From positions 124,001 through 188,000 of the forward strand of contig JAFNVC010000018.1 of assembly GCA_017379935.1 (NCBI GenBank): a stretch of DNA of 64,000 nt, read 5' to 3'. Numbering within the stretch: position 1 is the first letter of the stretch; each line of letters opens with the position of its first letter. The stretch is from Clostridia bacterium (GTDB lineage: Bacteria > Bacillota > Clostridia > Oscillospirales > Acutalibacteraceae). The position numbers and the translations under genes are program-made. Positions 52,116 through 61,016 of this stretch are shown in pieces. The notes beneath the pieces are model-generated. The model saw only the letters and a list, made by a program, of their open reading frames with translations, did no database searches and was not told where the DNA came from.

Positions 52116-52811
52116 CTATTTTATACCTCTGAGCACAGTATTTGGTAGTTTTTCTTGTGCTGCTGAACAAATTTCCACCATTTCTTGTGGTCTGTATGCG
52201 CTTAAATTTTCTCCGATGAGATTTCCCGAATCAACGAAGCCCTGGAGGAAGTATCTCTTTGCTCCCGAAATCCATTCCGTAATATCTGCGATATCGGCAG
52301 CGGTATGGAATTCCTTTACAACCGTAGTGCGGAATTCATAATCAACAGCACCGCTTAAGAGAAAATCAACGCTCTCTTCGACCTTGCTGATGTCATATTT
52401 CTCAAGACCGACGGTAGCGGGATATTTCTCCTTCGAGTTTTTGATATCCATTGCGACGTAGTCGATGAGTCCCTCCTTGACAAGCTCTCTGAGCTTCTCC
52501 GGATAGCTTCCGTTGGTGTCGAGCTTGACGGGCAGACCCGTTTCCTTTACCTTACGGAGAAATCCGGCAATATCCTTCTGCATAAGCGGCTCTCCGCCCG
52601 TGATGCAAACACCGTCAATTATGCCCTTTCTTTTATAAAGGTATTCTATAATCTCGTTTTCGTCCCAAAGCACACATTCGTCAACCTCTGTCACAAGCAG
52701 AGCATTGTGGCAGAACGGACAGCGGAAGTTGCAGCCGCCCGTAAAAACGGTGCAGGCAACCTTGCCGGGGTAATCAAGCATTGTCATTTTCTGAAAGCCG
52801 CAGATTTTCAT
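52116..52811 (-). CDS. nrdG: Anaerobic ribonucleotide reductase activating enzyme
   Basis: A 231-residue radical-SAM enzyme that installs the glycyl radical in NrdD. The 4Fe-4S motif CNFRCPFC (~29-36) is intact, followed by GVCITGGEPLMQ (~75) and YVAMDIKNS (~125). The N-terminal ICGFQKMTMLDYPGKVA is typical of this longer NrdG subtype. The start is ATG 52809-52811 with AAGGAG. It lies 172 bases upstream of nrdD with a separate nrdD promoter between them, so nrdG and nrdD are probably transcribed both together and separately. Confidence 0.92.
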   Translation of the reverse strand: MKICGFQKMTMLDYPGKVACTVFTGGCNFRCPFCHNALLVTEVDECVLWDENEIIEYLYKRKGIIDGVCITGGEPLMQKDIAGFLRKVKETGLPVKLDTNGSYPEKLRELVKEGLIDYVAMDIKNSKEKYPATVGLEKYDISKVEESVDFLLSGAVDYEFRTTVVKEFHTAADIADITEWISGAKRYFLQGFVDSGNLIGENLSAYRPQEMVEICSAAQEKLPNTVLRGIK

Positions 52812-52842
52812 ATCGTTTCTCCTTTTAATCGCGTACAAAAAT

Positions 52843-52871
52843 ATTATACCAAAACAAACGATAGTTGCATA
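52843..52871 (-). promoter_or_regulatory. Promoter of nrdG
   Basis: On the minus strand: TATGCA (52871-52866), 17 bases, TATAAT (52848-52843), with extended -10 TGG. The -35 is weak. Confidence 0.55.
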
Positions 52872-52980
52872 TTGGTATCTTGTTTGAAAAAAGGTGAGTT
52901 TTCATCATCTTTTTTTATACCGTAAAAATAATAGACAAAAAATCTGCTTTTATTTTGTGAGGCTTGTTCATTACATAAAG

Positions 52981-53009
52981 TTGACACTCATTTTTCAATA
53001 TGGTAACAT
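52981..53009 (+). promoter_or_regulatory. Promoter of the hydrolase-sulfatase-maturase operon
   Basis: TTGACA (52981-52986), 17 bases, TAACAT (53004-53009), with extended TGG. Confidence 0.72.
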
Positions 53010-53043
53010 AAAATTATCTATAATCGTAAAGGAGCGATTTATA

Positions 53044-54594
53044 ATGAAAAAGATTTTATCAGTTGTTATGGCAATCGTAATGGCGTTCGCTATTATGGTT
53101 CCTGCTTTTGCGGCAGATAAGTGTAACTGCGGCGAAACGCCGTCCGTTTACGTTGCCGCACTCGGCAGCGGATATGTTATGCTTGATGAGGGAACAGAGA
53201 ACGAGCGTGTGCTCTTCCGCCCCGAAACAGGAGACATCCTCAAGATACTTCTTCCCGTTGTTCCTGCAGCTGCTGAGCTTATCGCAACAAAAAATTATGA
53301 CAAATTTGGCGATGTGCTCATCGGATGCGTTAACGAGGCATTCGGAATGCTTGCACTCGACGGCAACGGCGATTCTCATCCGAGAGTAACGAGCGAGCAG
53401 TTCCACCCCGATACTGCAGAGCACGGCGGCGACCATTCATACTATTTCGGATATGATTTCAGAATGGACCCCGTTGAACACGCAAGGGATCTCCATGCAT
53501 ACCTTGAAGAGGTCAAGGAGCTTACAGGTCACGATACCGTTAAAATCCGTGCTTCGAGCATGGGCGGCGTTGTAATGCTGGCTTATATCCGTCTTTACGG
53601 TACAAAGAATATCGAAACAATCATCTTCCAGAACTGTCCGCTTCTCGGCACAGCTGTTGCAGGCGAGCTTTTCAACGGCAAGTTTGAAATCAATAAGGAT
53701 GCACTCGTAAGATACGCTGAGTGCGCTCTTCCTGCAATCGGAGTCGACTTTGTCAGCGGTCTTCTTTACGCTCTCTGTGAGGCACTTGATGAGGCAGGCG
53801 TTTTTGGCGCTCTTCTCGGAATGGTTGACGGACTTATCGTAAACCTTAAGGACAGAGTTTTTGACGAGTGTCTTATCCCGATTTTCGGTACACTTCCCGG
53901 AATCTGGAGCTTCGTTCCCGACGAGTATTACGAGAGCGGTAAGGAATTTATGAAGCTTGACCCCGCAACACAGTCAGGTCTTATCGCAAAGCTTGATTTC
54001 TACCACTATGAGGTGCAGAGCAAGGCTGAAGAGCTTCTCCGCGGTGCTCAGGCAGACGGTACCAACATCTACATCGTAGCGGGCTACAATATGCAGAGAA
54101 CTCCGCTTGTTTCAGCATATATGGAGACATCTGACGGTACTGTTGATACAAAATACGCTTCCTGCGGTGCAACCTGTGCGCCCATCGGCTCACAGCTTCC
54201 CGAGGATTACAAGCAGGCTCGCTTCAACGATATCGACTATATCTCACCCGACAGAATGATTGATGCTTCAACCTGTATGCTTCCCGAGTGCACTTGGTTT
54301 GTAAAGGATATGCTTCATTCAACAACTCACGACGGCCACGGTGTATTCTACGATGTTCTCTTCGCTAGCGAGGAGCAGCTTACGGTATTCGATATGCCTG
54401 AATATCCGCAGTTTATGCAGAACGATACAATCAACCAGACCTTTGTTCCCGTTGCAGAGCTTTCAAGCCCGATCGAGGATGCGTTCAATATGATGAAGGT
54501 AATCCCGAGCTTCCTTAACTTTGTAAAGCTCGTTGCAACAGTTCTCGAAACGGTTGTTGATTTTGTTTTCAAGACAATTGTTCCTGCTGCTTAA
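53044..54594 (+). CDS. Secreted lipase-like alpha/beta hydrolase
   Basis: A 516-residue exported protein. A signal peptide (about 1-23, VPAFA cut site) is followed by a Cys pair (DKCNCGETP). The core looks like an LCAT/lipase-type alpha/beta hydrolase: HSYYFGYDFRMDPVEHA, ELTGHDTVKIRASSMGGVV with the nucleophile serine in a modified elbow (ASSMGG in place of GHSMGG), and a late histidine in STTHDGHGVFYD. The substrate is unknown, perhaps an ester or acylated glycan. The last ~35 residues are hydrophobic and amphipathic (SFLNFVKLVATVLETVV). The start is ATG 53044 with AAAGGAGCG. A paralogue begins at 62808. Operon with the sulfatase, 16 bases downstream. Confidence 0.8.
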   Translation: MKKILSVVMAIVMAFAIMVPAFAADKCNCGETPSVYVAALGSGYVMLDEGTENERVLFRPETGDILKILLPVVPAAAELIATKNYDKFGDVLIGCVNEAFGMLALDGNGDSHPRVTSEQFHPDTAEHGGDHSYYFGYDFRMDPVEHARDLHAYLEEVKELTGHDTVKIRASSMGGVVMLAYIRLYGTKNIETIIFQNCPLLGTAVAGELFNGKFEINKDALVRYAECALPAIGVDFVSGLLYALCEALDEAGVFGALLGMVDGLIVNLKDRVFDECLIPIFGTLPGIWSFVPDEYYESGKEFMKLDPATQSGLIAKLDFYHYEVQSKAEELLRGAQADGTNIYIVAGYNMQRTPLVSAYMETSDGTVDTKYASCGATCAPIGSQLPEDYKQARFNDIDYISPDRMIDASTCMLPECTWFVKDMLHSTTHDGHGVFYDVLFASEEQLTVFDMPEYPQFMQNDTINQTFVPVAELSSPIEDAFNMMKVIPSFLNFVKLVATVLETVVDFVFKTIVPAA

Positions 54595-54610
54595 GGAGAG
54601 AAATATATAA

Positions 54611-56617
54611 ATGAAAGAAAAGAAACAGGTATTCAGCTTCCTGCCGAATATCATATCAATGCTGCTTATCATTGCACTGCTTTATAAAAGAACAAATATG
54701 TTCGCGGTTGTCAATGTCGGCTTTATGTGCATCTGCACGGTGCTTGTAATACTCAGTATGATTATCAGCAAAAAGCCGTCGAAGAATGTTCTTGCGGCTT
54801 ATGCGACATCAGGCTTTGCTACCTCGATGTATTATGTGGTATACGGTGCGGACGCAGGCTTCGGTGCTTTTTCAAGCTGCCTTGCAGGCTGGAAATCGGC
54901 TGAAAATGCACTTTTTGCGGGCGAGGGAAATCTCGGTCTGCGCTTTCTCGGCAACATACTTCTTATTCTGCCGTGCGCAATCATCTGCGGACTTCTCTTC
55001 CTTCTTGCGGTAAAGAAGCTTAAGAATGTTAAATTGCAGAAGGTACTTTCTGCTGTTCTGAGCGTTGTATTTGTGCTTACAACTGTCCTCTATCTTCTGA
55101 CAATGAATCTTCGTTCACAGCCGAACGTTGAAAGACTCTGGGAGGGTCACGACGATTATCTCGGCAAGGTTGACAAGGCATCGACGGAAAAGCCGAATGT
55201 GCTTTTCATCCTTATGGATGACCTCGGCTACGGTGACGTTTCACTTAACGGCGCTATTTACGAAACTCCGAACATCGACCGCATCGGTGAAGAGGGTGTA
55301 AATCTCGAGAATTTCTATTCCTGCTATTCCGTTTGCTCACCCGCACGCTTCGGTCTGCTTACGGGACGCTATCCGTTCAGAGGCTATGCGGATAACGTTA
55401 TTTATCCGACGATCAGCTCGACGACCGAATTTGCAACTACCCGCCTTTTCAACTCCTTTGAAATGGGCGCAAACTGCGACGGTATGCTCGGTGACGAAAT
55501 CACGGTTGCAGAGGTCTTTCAGAATGCGGGCTACAATACGGGCGCATTCGGAAAGTGGCATCTCGGCGATTACGGCGAGTATCTTCCCACAAATCAGGGC
55601 TTTGATTATTTTTACGGCAGCCACCATGTCAACGATATGACTCCCTTCTATCACGTTGCGGAGGAAAACGGAGAATACGAGATCGTTCACGGCTACGACG
55701 AGCTCGAGGATCAGAGTATGGCAACAAAATGGATTCACGACGAAATCACCGAATGGGTGACGGATGTTGTTACGGATTCCGATGAGCCCTTCTTTGCTTA
55801 TTACGCTTCTCCGTGGCCTCACGCTCCCATCTTTGCGGGTGACGATTTTGACGGCACAACGGGTATGGGTACATACGTTGACTGTGTAACGGAATTTGAT
55901 TTTTATCTCGGCAAGCTTTTTGCAACGCTCGAGGAGCTCGGGGTTATGGATGATACGATCATTGTATTCACCTCCGATAACGGCCCTGCACTTGAAGGCT
56001 CGGTCAATGAGCTTCGCGGAGGAAAATATCTCGCTTACGAGGGCGGACAGAAGGTTCCGTTTATGCTCCGTTGGGGCAACGGCGGACTCTGGGATGCCGG
56101 AACCGTTCTTGAACAGAGTGCGGTTATGGTTGACCTTTTCCCGACGCTTATTGAGCTTTGCGGTGTGAGCGTGAACGGCGAAAAGAACGCTTTGCCGACA
56201 GACAGAGCAATCGACGGTGTTTCAATGCTTCCGCTTCTTACGGGTGATGAGGTGATCCACACCGAGGAGAAACCGATACTTCATATGAAGCGCGAAAAGC
56301 TCAAGGCGATTCAGTATACAGTACCGTCAGAAACGGTTAAGACAAACGAAAATTTTGCGAAATACGATTACGCCGTTCTCAACGAAAACGAGAACGTGAC
56401 ATTCAAGTATTTCAAAAATATTCAGAATGATAACTCTGCCTTCTTCGATAAGTACCGAAAGAACTGGCTTCACATTCTCACGGACGATGTCGGAGAGAAT
56501 TACAACCGTACAAGCGTTTATCCCGAGATTTCGGAGAAGATGAACGCGAAAATGGATGAGGTGACCGCTTCGTTCAAGGAGAACCGCAGAGGAATAAATT
56601 ACGATTTTTATAACTAA
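54611..56617 (+). CDS. Membrane-anchored arylsulfatase-type enzyme (Cys-type)
   Basis: A 668-residue protein with about five N-terminal membrane helices (residues ~12-180) followed by an extracytoplasmic sulfatase domain. LFILMDDLGYGDVSLNG (~200) holds metal-binding aspartates. CSPARFGLLTGRYP (~242) is the sulfatase signature whose cysteine becomes formylglycine; FGKWHLG and FTSDNGPAL follow. LTA synthases share the layout but use threonine and lack CxPxR. It probably removes sulfate from host or dietary glycans at the cell surface. The next gene encodes a matching maturase. GGAGAG precedes the ATG. Confidence 0.88.
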   Translation: MKEKKQVFSFLPNIISMLLIIALLYKRTNMFAVVNVGFMCICTVLVILSMIISKKPSKNVLAAYATSGFATSMYYVVYGADAGFGAFSSCLAGWKSAENALFAGEGNLGLRFLGNILLILPCAIICGLLFLLAVKKLKNVKLQKVLSAVLSVVFVLTTVLYLLTMNLRSQPNVERLWEGHDDYLGKVDKASTEKPNVLFILMDDLGYGDVSLNGAIYETPNIDRIGEEGVNLENFYSCYSVCSPARFGLLTGRYPFRGYADNVIYPTISSTTEFATTRLFNSFEMGANCDGMLGDEITVAEVFQNAGYNTGAFGKWHLGDYGEYLPTNQGFDYFYGSHHVNDMTPFYHVAEENGEYEIVHGYDELEDQSMATKWIHDEITEWVTDVVTDSDEPFFAYYASPWPHAPIFAGDDFDGTTGMGTYVDCVTEFDFYLGKLFATLEELGVMDDTIIVFTSDNGPALEGSVNELRGGKYLAYEGGQKVPFMLRWGNGGLWDAGTVLEQSAVMVDLFPTLIELCGVSVNGEKNALPTDRAIDGVSMLPLLTGDEVIHTEEKPILHMKREKLKAIQYTVPSETVKTNENFAKYDYAVLNENENVTFKYFKNIQNDNSAFFDKYRKNWLHILTDDVGENYNRTSVYPEISEKMNAKMDEVTASFKENRRGINYDFYN

Positions 56618-56627
56618 GAGGTAAACT

Positions 56628-57719
56628 ATGCCACAACTTTCGATAATGATTAAGCCTGCATCAAGCCTTTGCAATATGAGGTGCAGATATTGCTTTTATC
56701 ACGATGTCACAGAGCACAGAGATGTGCAGAGCTTCGGCGTGATGAGTGAAGAAACAGCAGAAAATTTAATCAGAAAAGCCCTTGTTTTTGCAAACGGCGA
56801 AAGTGTGGCATTTGCCTTTCAGGGCGGTGAGCCTCTTCTGGCAGGGCTTGATTATTTCAGAAATTTCATCAGTCTCGTCCGCCGTCATAATACGCTCGGC
56901 AGTCAGATTTATTTTTCACTCCAGACCAACGGTACTCTCGTGACTGAGGAATGGGCAGCTTTCTTTAAGGAAAACGGATTTCTTATCGGTTTAAGCCTTG
57001 ACGGAGATTTTGAAAACAACCGATTCCGCGTGGATGCCGACGGCAATAATACCTTTTATAAGATACTTAACGCGGCGCAGCTTTTTGAAAATACAGGGGT
57101 TGAATTTAATATTCTTACCGTGCTTACGGGAAGCTGTGCCGAAAATATCGACGATATTTATAAGTTCTTCCGTTCAAAGGGCTTTAAATATCTGCAGTTC
57201 ATCCCGTGTCTGCGCCCCTTCGGGGATAAGACCGAGAGCGAGCTCTATATGACAACTGAGCAGTATGCCGATTTTCTCATAAAGTGCTTCAATTACTTTG
57301 TCAAGGATTATGTGAGAGGTGAGTATACGAGCATAAGATATTTTGATAATCTCGTGCATCTCTTCGTCGGCAACCGTCCCGAGCAGTGCGGAGTCTGCGG
57401 ACACTGCACGCATCAGTTTGTTGTCGAGGGTAACGGCAATGCTTACCCCTGTGATTTCTACTGCACGGACGAGTGGCTACTCGGCAATGTGAACGTTGTC
57501 AGCTTTGAAAGCCTAGCGAGCTGTGAAAAAGCGAAGCGCTTTATTACGGAGAGTCTGCGGGTTGACGAAAAGTGCAAAAAATGCAGATTTTATCCGCTCT
57601 GCAGAGGAGGAGGCTGTAAGCGTAACCGTGCCGACCGTGACTATTGCGAGGCGTACAAGGCGTTTTTCTCGTCCTGCCTGCCGCTGTTCAGAGTATTTAT
57701 AAATGAAAAAAGAACCTGA
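56628..57719 (+). CDS. Anaerobic sulfatase-maturating enzyme (radical SAM)
   Basis: A 363-residue radical-SAM enzyme that oxidises the active-site cysteine of sulfatases to formylglycine without oxygen. The first cluster motif is CNMRCRYC (~15-22), then FAFQGGEPLLAG (~65). The C-terminal SPASM-type cysteines are abundant: CGVCGHC, YPCDFYC, CKKCRFYPLCRGGG. These match anSME. It starts 10 bases after the sulfatase stop codon, so the sulfatase is the likely substrate and must be modified before export. Its stop codon lies inside the terminator stem. Confidence 0.9.
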   Translation: MPQLSIMIKPASSLCNMRCRYCFYHDVTEHRDVQSFGVMSEETAENLIRKALVFANGESVAFAFQGGEPLLAGLDYFRNFISLVRRHNTLGSQIYFSLQTNGTLVTEEWAAFFKENGFLIGLSLDGDFENNRFRVDADGNNTFYKILNAAQLFENTGVEFNILTVLTGSCAENIDDIYKFFRSKGFKYLQFIPCLRPFGDKTESELYMTTEQYADFLIKCFNYFVKDYVRGEYTSIRYFDNLVHLFVGNRPEQCGVCGHCTHQFVVEGNGNAYPCDFYCTDEWLLGNVNVVSFESLASCEKAKRFITESLRVDEKCKKCRFYPLCRGGGCKRNRADRDYCEAYKAFFSSCLPLFRVFINEKRT

Positions 57720-57742
57720 CACCCGTCAGGTTCTTGATTTTT
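57710..57742 (+). terminator. Terminator of the sulfatase operon
   Basis: AAGAACCTGAC (57710-57720) pairs with GTCAGGTTCTT (57725-57735), followed by GATTTTTTT. The left arm contains the maturase stop codon. Confidence 0.88.
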
Positions 57743-57756
57743 TTGCCCTTATCCTA

Positions 57757-57785
57757 TTTAAAAATTGAAAATACTGTGTTATTAT
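57757..57785 (+). promoter_or_regulatory. Promoter of the sialic-acid operon
   Basis: TTTAAA (57757-57762), 17 bases, TATTAT (57780-57785), with extended -10 TGT. Confidence 0.6.
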
Positions 57786-57835
57786 ATAAGGTGAAGAATT
57801 TTGTAAACTTTTCTGAAAAGGAATGGGTGATAAAT

Positions 57836-58672
57836 ATGAATTTTAAAAAACCTAACGCTACAATCTGTTTCCCGGGCAAGGAGAGCCTTGAGGGTATCAC
57901 CGATATGTGCATTGCCGCACATCAGGATGATATCGAAATTATGGCTTACGCTCCGATTTCCGAGTGCTACGAGAGCGAGACACGCAGCTTCTGCGGTGTT
58001 GTTATGACTGACGGTGCGGGCAGTCCGAGAGCAGGCGAGTACAGCAATTATACAAACGAGCAGATGAAGGAGGTTCGTATCGAGGAGCAGAACGATGCCG
58101 CAAGACTCGGCAAGTATGCCGCAATCCTTCAGCTCGGCTATGCTTCATCCGAAATCAAGGACGGCGCAAACAAGGATACCGTTGACGAGCTTTACGACCT
58201 TCTTTGCAAAATTCAGCCGAAGCGTCTTTACACGCACAACCTTGCGGATAAGCACGAAACTCACGTTGCCGTCGTGCTTCGAGTAATCGAGGCTGTCCGC
58301 CGTATGTCCGAGGATATCCGTCCCGAGGAGGTTATCTCTCTTGAGGTATGGCGTAATCTCGATTGGCTTCCCGACTCGCAGAAGGTCTGCCTTGATACTT
58401 CAAAATATCCGCAGCTTGCAGAGGAGCTTATCACCGTATACCGCTCACAGGTTGTCGGCGGTAAGAGCTACGACAAGGCGGCTATCGGCAGACGCTGTGC
58501 GAATGCAACCTTCTTTGAATCTCACAACACTGATGAGGCATCGAGCCAGAGCTTCGGTCTTGACCTTATGCCTCTTATCAAGGGTGATGCAACTCCGACG
58601 GATTACATCGTCAGCTATATTGATATGTTCAAGTCAGAGGTAGAAAACACGATTGCGAGGCTTACAAAATGA
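57836..58672 (+). CDS. PIG-L/LmbE-family deacetylase
   Basis: A 278-residue zinc-dependent deacetylase-like protein. The metal motif is AAHQDDIEIM (~26-35), a variant of AHPDDE, with a second ligand in HNLADKHETHVAV (~142). Family members remove acetyl groups from GlcNAc-type sugars. The context (phosphohexomutase, sialate lyase, AGE epimerase) suggests an N- or O-acetylated sialic acid, ManNAc or GlcNAc as substrate. No signal peptide. The start is ATG 57836; an upstream in-frame start would lie in the promoter. Translation is coupled to the next gene by a 4-base ATGA overlap. Confidence 0.85.
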   Translation: MNFKKPNATICFPGKESLEGITDMCIAAHQDDIEIMAYAPISECYESETRSFCGVVMTDGAGSPRAGEYSNYTNEQMKEVRIEEQNDAARLGKYAAILQLGYASSEIKDGANKDTVDELYDLLCKIQPKRLYTHNLADKHETHVAVVLRVIEAVRRMSEDIRPEEVISLEVWRNLDWLPDSQKVCLDTSKYPQLAEELITVYRSQVVGGKSYDKAAIGRRCANATFFESHNTDEASSQSFGLDLMPLIKGDATPTDYIVSYIDMFKSEVENTIARLTK

Positions 58673-60078
58673 TTGAATTCGGTACAGGCGGCTGGAGAGC
58701 CGTAATAGGATATGATTTTATTTACGATAACATTGCGCGCGTTGCGCAGGGTATCGCACAGCTTGCTGAAAAAGAGGGCAAGACGGATAAGCCGATTGCT
58801 GTCGGCTATGACCGCCGTTTCCTTTCTCAGGGTGCGGCAAAATGGGTGGCTCAGGTTCTTGCGGGTAACGGTATTGACGTCTGGTTTATGCCCCGTTCAA
58901 CTCCGACTCCGCTCGTTATGCATATGGTAAAGGATTCCGAGCTTTACTACGGAATTGAAATTACTGCGAGCCATAATCCGGCTAACTATAACGGAATAAA
59001 GCTCATCGTCGAAGAGGGCAGGGACGCTCCGCTTGAAACAACGAAGGAGCTTGAAGGACTTATCGAAGAGGTAACGGAAATCAACGAGATTTCGATGGAT
59101 GAGGGTATCGAAAACGGAAAAATCGTATATCTCCGCAATCCGTTCAACAAGTTCCTTGACGATATCCTCGGTCTTCTTGATGTTGAGGCTTTGCGCGACC
59201 GCGGTCTGCGCGTTCTCTTTGATACAATGCACGGCTCGGGCGCTTACCCCCTGCAGGTAATCTTCCACACGGCACGGTGCACGATTGATACGATGAATCT
59301 CAACAAGGACGCATGGTTCGGCGGTATGATGCCCGCTCCGAGTGAGAATACACTCGGACTTCTGCGTGACGGCGTTATCCGCGGAAACTACGATCTCGGT
59401 ATCGCAATGGATGGCGACGGCGACCGTCTCGGCATCATCGACCACAGCGGACGCTACATAAACGCAAACGAAATCCTTTGCCTTCTTTACTACTATCTTG
59501 TAAAGTATAAGGGCTGGAAGGGCCCCGTTGTCCGCAATCTTGCAACGACGCATATGCTCGACAGAATTGCGGAATCCTTCGGCGAGAAATGCTACGAGGT
59601 GCCTGTAGGCTTTAAGTATATCTCTTCCAAAATCGACGAGGTTGACGCTGTTCTCGGTGGTGAATCCTCGGGCGGTCTTACGGTAAGAGGCCATATTCAC
59701 GGCAAGGACTCCGTTTATGCGGCTTCACTTATGGCAGAGATGATAAGCGTTGTCGGCAAGTCTCCGTCAGATATGATTGACGAGCTGAACGCACAGTTCG
59801 GTAAGTTCGAAATGGTTGAGGATAACCTCCGCTTCGAGCCTGAATACAAGGCAACCGTCAATGATATTTTAATGGTCAAAAAGCAGCTTCCTGATTTCGG
59901 AAAGACTGTTGTCCGTGTCAATTACGAGGACGGATGCAAGGTTTATTTTGAGGATGACAGCTTTGTTATCTGCCGTTTTTCGGGCACAGAGCCGCTTCTC
60001 CGTATCTTTGCGGAAAGCTCGGATAAGGCGACCGCAACGGCATACATCAATGCATTCAGAGAGTTTTTGAATATATAA
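58669..60078 (+). CDS. Phosphoglucomutase/phosphomannomutase family protein
   Basis: A 469-residue alpha-D-phosphohexomutase. The four signature regions are present: phosphoserine loop EITASHNPANYNG (~102), metal site MDGDGDRLG (~247), sugar-binding GGESSGGLT (~327), and phosphate-binding RFSGTEPLLRI (~440). Members move phosphate between C1 and C6 of glucose, mannose or glucosamine; sequence alone does not decide which. In this operon the product of amino-sugar breakdown, GlcNAc- or glucosamine-phosphate, is a possible substrate. It overlaps the deacetylase gene by 4 bases. Confidence 0.9.
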   Translation: MIEFGTGGWRAVIGYDFIYDNIARVAQGIAQLAEKEGKTDKPIAVGYDRRFLSQGAAKWVAQVLAGNGIDVWFMPRSTPTPLVMHMVKDSELYYGIEITASHNPANYNGIKLIVEEGRDAPLETTKELEGLIEEVTEINEISMDEGIENGKIVYLRNPFNKFLDDILGLLDVEALRDRGLRVLFDTMHGSGAYPLQVIFHTARCTIDTMNLNKDAWFGGMMPAPSENTLGLLRDGVIRGNYDLGIAMDGDGDRLGIIDHSGRYINANEILCLLYYYLVKYKGWKGPVVRNLATTHMLDRIAESFGEKCYEVPVGFKYISSKIDEVDAVLGGESSGGLTVRGHIHGKDSVYAASLMAEMISVVGKSPSDMIDELNAQFGKFEMVEDNLRFEPEYKATVNDILMVKKQLPDFGKTVVRVNYEDGCKVYFEDDSFVICRFSGTEPLLRIFAESSDKATATAYINAFREFLNI

Positions 60079-60090
60079 GGAGTGTTTATA

Positions 60091-61008
60091 ATGAGAGATT
60101 TAACAAAATATATGGGTGTTATCCCCGCGTTTTACGCTTGCTACGAGGATAACGGCGACGTCAGCGCAGAGCGTACCGCAAACTTTGCGAAATATCTTCT
60201 TGATAAGGGCGTTAAGGGACTTTACGTCTGCGGTTCGTCGGGTGAGTGTATCTATCAGAGTAAGGAAGAAAGAAAGCTTATCCTTGAGAGCGTTATGAAG
60301 GCTGTCGGCGGTAAAATGACAATCATCGCTCACGTTGCCTGCAACAATACGAAGGATTCAATGGAGCTTGCCGCTCACGCCGAGAGCCTCGGTGTCGATG
60401 CGATTGCCGCAATTCCTCCGATTTATTTCCACCTTCCCGAGGATTCTATCGCAAAGTACTGGAACGACATTTCATCAGCGGCACCGAATACAGATTTTGT
60501 TATCTATAACATTCCTCAGCTTGCAGGTGTTGCGCTTACGATGCCTCTTTTCAAAAAGATGCTCGAAAATCCCCGCGTGATCGGTGTCAAGAATTCATCA
60601 ATGCCCGTTCAGGATATCCAGATGTTCAAGATGGAGGGCGGCGATGACTGCATCATCTTCAACGGTCCCGACGAGCAGTTCATTTCGGGCAGAATCATCG
60701 GTGCAGGCGGCGGAATCGGCGGTACATACGGTGTTATGCCCGAGCTTTTCCTCAAGGCGGACGAGCTTCTTAAGGAAGGCAAAATCAACGAAGCAAACGA
60801 AATTCAGCACGCTATTGATAAGATTATCTATGCTATGTGCTCGTGCAAGTGCAATATGTATGCCGCTGCAAAGCAGATCTTAAGAGAGCAGGGCGTCGAG
60901 TGCGGTTCCGTCCGCGCACCTCTTGCAGAGATTACCGAAGAGGGTATCGGACTTGCCCATAACGTCAAGCTTATGATTGACGAAGCTATCGCGAAATTTG
61001 TCGGCTGA
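60091..61008 (+). CDS. nanA: N-acetylneuraminate lyase
   Basis: A 305-residue class I aldolase of the DHDPS/NAL family that splits sialic acid into ManNAc and pyruvate. YVCGSSGECIYQS (~45-57) is the carboxylate-binding loop typical of NAL. FVIYNIPQLAGV (~133) holds the catalytic Tyr and VIGVKNSSM (~161) the Schiff-base lysine. The neighbouring AGE epimerase supports sialate rather than dihydrodipicolinate. The start is ATG 60091 with AAGGAG; the in-frame ATG at 60082 overlaps that site. Confidence 0.92.
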   Translation: MRDLTKYMGVIPAFYACYEDNGDVSAERTANFAKYLLDKGVKGLYVCGSSGECIYQSKEERKLILESVMKAVGGKMTIIAHVACNNTKDSMELAAHAESLGVDAIAAIPPIYFHLPEDSIAKYWNDISSAAPNTDFVIYNIPQLAGVALTMPLFKKMLENPRVIGVKNSSMPVQDIQMFKMEGGDDCIIFNGPDEQFISGRIIGAGGGIGGTYGVMPELFLKADELLKEGKINEANEIQHAIDKIIYAMCSCKCNMYAAAKQILREQGVECGSVRAPLAEITEEGIGLAHNVKLMIDEAIAKFVG

Positions 61009-61016
61009 GGTGCATT

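Noticed and set aside
52894..53043. Longer start for the first lipase-like hydrolase
   Set aside because: It would place 50 residues before the signal peptide and run through the promoter at 52981-53009; the ATG at 53044 has AAAGGAG.
54611..56617. Lipoteichoic acid synthase instead of sulfatase
   Set aside because: The five-helix plus sulfatase-fold layout is similar, but LTA synthases use a threonine nucleophile; this protein has the CSPAR sulfatase signature and an adjacent sulfatase maturase.
60091..61008. Dihydrodipicolinate synthase
   Set aside because: Same superfamily, but the GSSGEC loop and the AGE epimerase immediately downstream indicate sialate lyase.
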